A program made the translations under genes and the position numbers. Below are positions 27,601 to 35,800 of a stretch of DNA of 64,000 nt, piece after piece. The DNA comes from Chromobotia macracanthus (lineage: Eukaryota; Chordata; Actinopteri; Cypriniformes; Botiidae): positions 3,179,001-3,243,000 of the forward strand of contig JAZGTH010000009.1 in NCBI GenBank assembly GCA_036877525.1, in the 5' to 3' direction. A model generated the notes under the pieces. The model saw only the letters and a list, made by a program, of their open reading frames with translations. It had not been told where the DNA came from and ran no database searches. The stretch's first letter is position 1, and each line of letters starts with the position of its first letter.

Positions 27601-29821
27601 CGGTCTGAACAGCATGAACCAGTCTGAACCAGCATGAATGTTTACACTGGTGTAAGCTGGTCTTTTCAAAGTGACAAGCAGTTTAGTTTGTTATAGATTT
27701 TTGTAAATGTGGTTACTAGTAGCTCAACAAGAAGTTAAACAGTAGCAACAGGTTTAAACATAATTTAAAGAAAGTACACATTTGTCCGTGGCACCAGTAT
27801 ATTTAGATATTTCTAAATGTGATGTCCACCCACAGTTCTCTCCGCCTCCATACACGTGTCTCGTTTGAGTCTAAGAAGTGTTTCTTGGTCCAAGTTAATA
27901 GAATTTTTCTTGTTTTTTTGTTTTTCTCTTTAGTGCCTCCTAATGGCTCTGGAGATTAAATTCATTAATAACCTGTTACTCTGAAAGTCTGTCACATGTC
28001 TATTTAAAGCTATATTTCTCCACATTTGGTTTTCATAAACACAGAAAAGGTCATATCCGGGTAACAATTTTAGGTTGTAAGAATGTTTCCATAACGTTTC
28101 CATTAAGTAACAAAATGTTATTTTAAATGTTCTTGGAATGTTCAAAACGTCCAATTTTTTAGACATTGTATGTAACGTTATTGCTTGGTTATAAGGACAT
28201 AAGAACTTTATTAATGTTATATATCATATATCAAAAATGTTATTCTTAAGTTGTTAGTGAAACATTTAAAAAATGTTACAGAACTTAAAAAAGTTTGAAT
28301 AAGGTTCTTAGAATCAAACAATTGTGTTAATACAATGCCTAAAAAAAACTAGACGTTTTGAACACTCTTTGAAAATGACATTTTCAGCATTTTTGTGAAC
28401 ATTCTTACAACCTAAAACTGTTAACTGGGTGACCACTGTCTGATCTTCCTGTCAGTAAGAGCCACCTGCTTTCTGTTGTGTAGCACTCTGTTGGATCCTG
28501 AATGTGTGCATGCGTGTTGCTGTTCCTCAGAACATAATCAGTTTGTCTGACAAGTCATTTTGTTGGACTGTATACTTTAGTTTTCCCTAATAACACTTTG
28601 CTTGAAAAACATCATTCTTAATGAGAGCTTAAAGTTGAAACCCTTCAGTTGTCACAGTGTTGTGACAACTGAAAGTGAAACACAAAAACAGAGGGCGTGG
28701 CTTGTTTTTTCCACTTTTCCACATTGATTGGCTCTAGAAATGTAGGCGTTTCCAAGCTCACAGCAGACTACTGTTGGATGGGAGTGGTTACAGCTCTGGC
28801 TCCGTCTAAGCCGTCTGACTGACATCATCTGAGAAAGTCTGCTGTTTCAAAGGGGATTACATTTTCAGATTTAAAGATTACAAGAACACATGAATTAAAA
28901 TAATGTATACTGCAATATATACTGCAATAAGAATTGTATATTTAGATTTCATGGTGACTTTAAGATGTTCTTTCACTGAAGATTTTTTGACTAAGCATAT
29001 CCCTGAAACCCACTTCATTGCAGTGAAAGCCAAAGAGTGAGGCCATAGCCTGCAATTTTCCTGTGAGCCCAATTATGTAAACCTGGCGCCAAACCCCGGC
29101 ATGCTGCGTCAAGTTTTGATGCTCAGAGGAACTGGAAGGGGATATTTGGTTATATTTTGGTCATTTTGGCAAGGGGATGGTATTGGGCAAGTATGGAGTT
29201 TCTCTATGTGTTTGTGGCGGCCTACTGTAAGTGTCTGGTGGACTCTATGACACTGGCATTGGTTTTTTGAGACGTAACCCGCAGGTCATGCGAGGTCACA
29301 CTGGTATGTGGCGGCAAGGAGTCTGTGCAGTCTGGAGATCTCTGGATATCTCATTCAGCACATAGACAGCCACGAGAGCAATGACGCATGTAACAGCCTT
29401 CCAGCTGCCTGCTGCAGTTCCAGCTGCATGTGACGCGCAGAGTTCTTTTGAATGCATGTGCATGGCAGAACAGGAAGGCAATGAAGAGTGTTGGGGCATA
29501 TGTTTGATTGGGTGCAAATAAGGTTTTTGAGTGACTATTCCAGGTTCCCAGAACATATCAAAATTATGATTCTGATTAGATTAAAACAGCGATTTCTAGG
29601 CTCTGTATAGAATTGTATGGAAATTAATTGAATCTTAAAAAGTCATGAAAACAAATTTATAGTGGATGTAATCTATGTTTTTGTTCCCTGGTCTCTTTAA
29701 GGCGATGAGGGAGGTGTGTGTTAATGGAAACGGAGCGCTGGACTGTGACGGATCTGCTTCCCCTGTTCACAGAGCAGAGCTAGAAAAGGTGAAAATCCAA
29801 AGCAATATTAATGCAGCATGC

Positions 29822-29879
<58 letters not shown>

Positions 29880-32800
29880 ATTTACTATGCCTGCAGAATA
29901 CATGCTGCCTACACGCAGGTTTCTTGCCAGCTTCACCACACTTTAGTTCCCTGCACGCCTCCCAGCTAACAATTTTAAGTTGTAAGAATGTTGCAGAGAA
30001 TGTTTACATTAAGTAACAAAAACATTAAAAATGTTATTTTGAATGTTCTTGGAATGTTTAAACATCCAGTATATATATATATAAGTTCTGGAAACCCTCT
30101 TAGCTTGATCTGTCTTCTTGCATAGTGGCACGGCTGCCAGGGCATAAAAGGCTGTAAAAGCTTGACTAAATTCCATCATGCCATGCAGATGTGCTGTTGG
30201 TAAGGTTAAATATGTGTGGTAGGAAACGTGATCTTATCATATTTTAAGAACACATTATTTAGCAGGCAGTATGCTAACGCATTATTTTCGGTGGTTCGCA
30301 GTGCATGTGTCTTGCATTTGTTTACGTGTGTGTGACGTTTTTAAGACAGATCTAAGAGGTTTTAATGTCAGCCCTCTTAAACTGACACAGCATGCACGAG
30401 CCTGTTGTAATTATTCACACTTCATTCAAAACAGATGCTCTGAGTTTTGTTTGGGTAGACTGCTGAAGTTTAAGCCTATGGACTTTAGTATGCCTTGTTT
30501 GTCTGTGCCTGTTTCTTTGTCACTAAAAATAAAAATGATTGCATTGTTGTCTGAACGTTCTCAGAACATTGGCTAACATTCTCTCAAGTTCTCTAAAAGT
30601 TATCAAAAACATTTGTAAATTAAAATATATTTTTTAAGTTTTAAAACAATACAGATTTAAAAAATGTTTAAATTACATGTTTGTCACCAGACGTTAATGT
30701 TAATACAATGTCTAAAAAAAGTTCCTAAAACTTCCAAAATAACGTTTTTGCGTTACGTAATAGAAACGTTAAGGAAACATTCTTACAACCTAAAATTGTT
30801 TGGTGGGTATGCATTTCAAGATTCATACTTACTGTAGTGCTCCAAGCTTATCCACAGCATGTTTTGCAGAAACTGTCCTGTGATAGACCCAGTTCAGATG
30901 GAGAGCCCTGCCATGAAAACGGCACTTCAGATGGTAAAGATGCAGGTAAGCCAATCTTCATGTTCAGTTTTGTTAGGTTTATATCAATATAGACTGAATT
31001 CAGTAAACAAGCATCACATTCACTAACCACTAACAGCACTGAAATACTGCTACAATATTTTAATCACAAAACTCAGCTCTATTTGCCTTGCCTGTAATTC
31101 ATAAAATAATGATCAAATGATGGATAAATGACAGAATATTATATCTGTGCATTTATTCAAACACGTTGCAGTCAGTCTGCTGTACAGTGTGCACTCAGAA
31201 CCAACACACACGATCAGGAAGTACGGCATCCAGATTGAGTTCAGCACAACTTCTCGGCCATGTTTGTGCTGTATATCAAATTTTTTTAAAGAATTTACTA
31301 TGAAACACCAACAAAGAAGTCCTGAGATGAACCCTTAAATGACTACATATGTAAGAACAACCATCAGTAAACTTAATCCCATGAAGTTATGTTTATTTGG
31401 TCTGAAAGATTGCATTGTTCGAACATAGCCAAACACAAGGAGACTCTTCTTAAATAAACTAATAGGGTTACTAATTCAGTGTGTTTACACCACCACTGTC
31501 TCGCTCTGAGATTGAACTTTTCAAGACATCTGTTTGAGTGAGTCTGGAATTTCCATTTTTTCTTTCAGTTTGAGACAGAGCATGTTGGTGAAAAACTTTG
31601 CCTAACTTGACCTGATTCCAGAACTGTTTCATCTGCATGCTTGTGTAATTGATAGCTCTGCCCACGGCTACAAATCACAATAACTGCTGTGTTGTTTTTA
31701 CAAGATACCCAGCTAACAATTTTAGGTTGTAAGAACGTTTACCTAACGTTTCCATTAAGTAAGAAAAAAAATGAAAAAAATAAAAAATTCTACTGTGATT
31801 ACTGCAAGAACGCTTTTTGATAACTTTGAGAGAACATTCTGAGAACGTTTCCTTTTAGCTGGAGAGTTGGTAGATGACCTATGATAAACCTTCAAATAAA
31901 GATAGGCTTGTGTTTGTCATGATGAGATGAGATTTCATAAAAGTACAGAATCAAGAATTACAAATGATTTATTCTGCATTAGAGACAAACTTTAGTGTTT
32001 TACAATGTATGAACACAGATTTTCGCCCCCCGTGGTTGCACAGCGCAATTACAGCTGTATTGTTTTAGTCAGTGAAAACCCCCATCAAACTTCCCATCCA
32101 ATCTGTACTAAGCACCTTTAGATGTTCTTGCATCACACCAAGGCCTAACCACCGTACCTCTTTAATGAGAGAAGGAAAAACCCAAAACGATTCATGCAGA
32201 TTAATCAAATGAGTCACATTCTTTCCAGCTCTCGTAAGTGCTGAGACTCTGTGAAATCACATCAGCCTGATCACAGTTTTCCCTCATGATAAAAAGAACA
32301 GTATACATATGGGCCCTTTAAAAGGGTCAATGGTTTTTGCATCTGTGGCTCTGGGTTTTGCCCCATGCCTGAGGCTGCTGCGCAGATACAGAGAAACTGT
32401 AGACGACTGTGGCTTCAGATGGGCTCAACTTTAATTAAAAGATTTGCAAACTAACTGTGCAGCTCTCTTGAGCTGAGTCAAACCTTCTGAAGCTCAAGAA
32501 TTTACACTGTTTACTGTGGCGCTGTGTATACTTTATCTTTGTGTCCATTTTGTGCTGCTTTTGTAGTAAAGACCCCTTTGGACAGGGAAAGAGTCTGTAA
32601 TTTGTTGTTCTGCCATACTACACATTCTGTCCCAGACCAGATCCTAAACTGCTAGTTTGCTCCCTTTGGTCTCCACTGGTTTGGAATCGAATGTCTAGAC
32701 AGTTTTTAACAGTGTTTTCTCTCACTAAGGCTCTGAAGGGGCTTTTTGCTTACCAAAACTATTAACCACCACAGACCACACTCCTTTCTCGGTCAGATAA

Positions 32801-35800
32801 AATCATCATAACATCTTGGAGAAGAATGGAGTGGGTTTTACGCACTGTTTAAGAGTTGGATTTGTTTGGTCGGGTCCCTGAACAGATTTCTTTTTCTTCA
32901 TGGTCCATTAGAATTGTGCACAATACCAACATTCCAAATGAACAAAAATTCCATCCCGTTAAATTCCATTAGCTGTGTGGATTCTTCATTTTCCAGAATC
33001 CACAAAATGTTTTCCAAACCTATCCTCTATGTTATAGTTGCAATATCAACACGTCTCTACATATCTAGCATCACTTGATAATATATTACGTTATGAAATC
33101 CCATAAATATATTTTATGCTGTGACACTAATTTGCTTCTTCTTTCAGCCAAAGGCAAAAAGAACTCTAAATCAGAGCAGAAAAGCACTGTGGGCCGGGTG
33201 ACTGGAAAGAAAATTACCAAGATCATCAGCCTGGGCAAGAAGAAGCCTTCCACGGATGAACAGACCTCATCGGCAGAAGAGGATGTCCCAACTTGCGGTA
33301 AGCAGTTGCAAGCGTTGACTTTTCATATGTTTTGTGATGACTTGGGCTTCATGAATTGGTACAAGCAATGTGAGCAACCACGGACCCCGGATTGTTAGTG
33401 TATGTGCAGAACTACAGCATTTCCATGTCTCAGTTTGTCCACTATCGATTTTATTGAAGCAATTGTACACCATGAAATCCAAATATTACATACCTACCAA
33501 ATAAAGCTGCAGAACATTCTTCATCTAGATGCATGCATCACAGGAGAAGAAATGATACTTCTAGACACTACAAGCGTTTTTCCATTTAGTTCTGTGTGTG
33601 TGGGTCTGTCTGTGACTGCCCTATAAATCTCTTGGAACGATTCTTAATTAACAGGCTATCTGAACGTGCTATCCAACAACCGCTGGAGAGAGCGCTGGTG
33701 CCAGCTGAAAGACAACCAGCTGTTTCTGCACAAGGACCGGGCGGATCTGAAGACGCACATGGCCTCTCTGCCGCTGCGGGGGTGTGAGGTCATTCCAGGG
33801 CTGGACTCCAAACATCCCTTTGCTTTCCGTCTCCTGCGCAACGGACAGGAGGTGGCCGTTCTGGAGGTATGGGCCAAGTCCCCCAGCTTTTGCGTCGCAA
33901 TGAATGTGATGAGACCTCAAGGAAGGGATTAGAAGGATGGTTTGGTTGACTGGCTCTGGTGATGATGTCACTGCCGTATCACATTCAGAGTAGATTTGCA
34001 GAGTTTGCATAGATGAGTTTTCCTTGTCTCATATTGCGATGACGCTCCTTCATTGTGTCTTTCCTCGCTCGTTTTTCCTGTCAGGCGTCCTCCTCTGAGA
34101 GTATGGGGAGGTGGTTGGGGGTGTTGCTGGCAGAAACAGGCTCCACGACAGATCCTGCTGCTCTGCACTACGATTACATTGACGTGGAAACCACCGCTAA
34201 TGTCATACAGCTGGCCAAGCAGTCCTTTTGGTGAGCACTTAGTACTGCTGTGAGTGTAATCAGTCATGCCTGCTTGCCTGTTTAGGAGTAACTATCTGTA
34301 GTTAAACTATTAGAGGTAGCAGTGCTACTGCGGTGCTGTCACATTGCAGTGCGCACATTGCTTTAAGTAAACCGGAATAATAAACAGAAGTGCAATCCTT
34401 AAGCATTGTCTCATGTTGGAAAGTCTGATTCGTTTTAGTGAATCAGTTTTTGTAAATCAATTCAAAAAGAAATGATTCACTGATTCATGTCACATTGTTT
34501 TTAACTAATTTATATTAAAATTAAGTTACTAATTTATATTCCATGTTTTTTGAAGTTTCAAAGTAAATTCTTTCCTCAGTTTCACCAGTAAGCGAGCAGT
34601 TTCTCCAAACCCTTACCTGGATAACCCAGTCAATGGTTATGCCTGTCCCTCAGGGCTTGCTCTGCATTATGATGATGTACCCTGCATCAATGGAACGGTA
34701 TGTGAGAAGCACGTTCACACTTCAGATCTCTACTGTTATTGAAGAGATTTTGTATAAAGTGTCTTGACTTCCTGTTATTACTATAGCTACATTAACTTCC
34801 TACATTTTTCGCATGAAATGCATGAACAAATTCCTAACTTTCTCTTCATTCCTGTCTAACTTTCTTCCTCCCCTCCCTTCCCTCTCCTGTCCTCTTCTAT
34901 CCCCTCTCCCTCTCCTCTCACAATTGCTCTTCTCTTGCTCGCACGCTTGCGTTACGGAAGGTGCCAGGTGCGCAGTACTCCTGCCCAACTTCAAGAGATC
35001 ACCTTTGGAAAGAGGAGGCTCAATATGACAATGCAGATCTTTATGAAAACATGCCTTCCCCCAAACTAGCAGCCCGCTATTGTCCTAAATCAACTCGCCC
35101 TTCATCTGTGGGGCATTACAACACACCAGTCTCGACAAAATCTCTCTCCTCTTCCTCAGCTGCTAATACTAACACTAATGAGGTGACTAACCCAGGCTGC
35201 TTGTCTAGTTCTCTAGAGTAAATACGGGTAAAGTGAGACACTTTCTGATCATTTGTCCTTTGGATTGCTTTTAAATAGGAGGCCTAATATCTTTAGCCCC
35301 GCCCACAGTGCCATTATAAACAGCTACACTATACAGACTAAAGGAAAAACAGTACAGATCACGCTTGATCTGTATTCACCTTCACTTATACAAAATAAAC
35401 TGTTTAGTAGAATGCATGTTCATGGGTTGTACCACCCACTCCCCAGCTAACAGAGAACATTCTCAGGACGTGGCTAACGTTCTGTAAGTTCTCTCAAAGT
35501 TATCAAAAATAACTTTAATAGTAGAAAAATAATAATAGTAGAGCGTGTTTTTAATATTATATATGTCATATATCAAAAATGTTATTCTTAAGTTTATAAG
35601 TTAGTTTTTAAAATGTTACAGAATAAAAGTTTGAATAATGTTCTTATAACCACTCAGAACATTCAAAGTAACATTTTAACATTTTTGTTACTTAATCGAA
35701 ACATTAGGGAAATGTTATTACAACCTGTTAGCTGGGTCTGTGGACGTTAATATGCCCATCTAAGAGTCAGTATTAAAGCTTAACTGCTGAGCCTGTTTCT

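Larger units (their letters stand above)
27292..29701 (+). other. afap1: afap1 intron 6
   Basis: 2.4 kb. It holds a 19-bp tandem repeat (27476-27632) and a MITE with two left-type ends (28058-28429). No exon seen. Confidence 0.75.
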
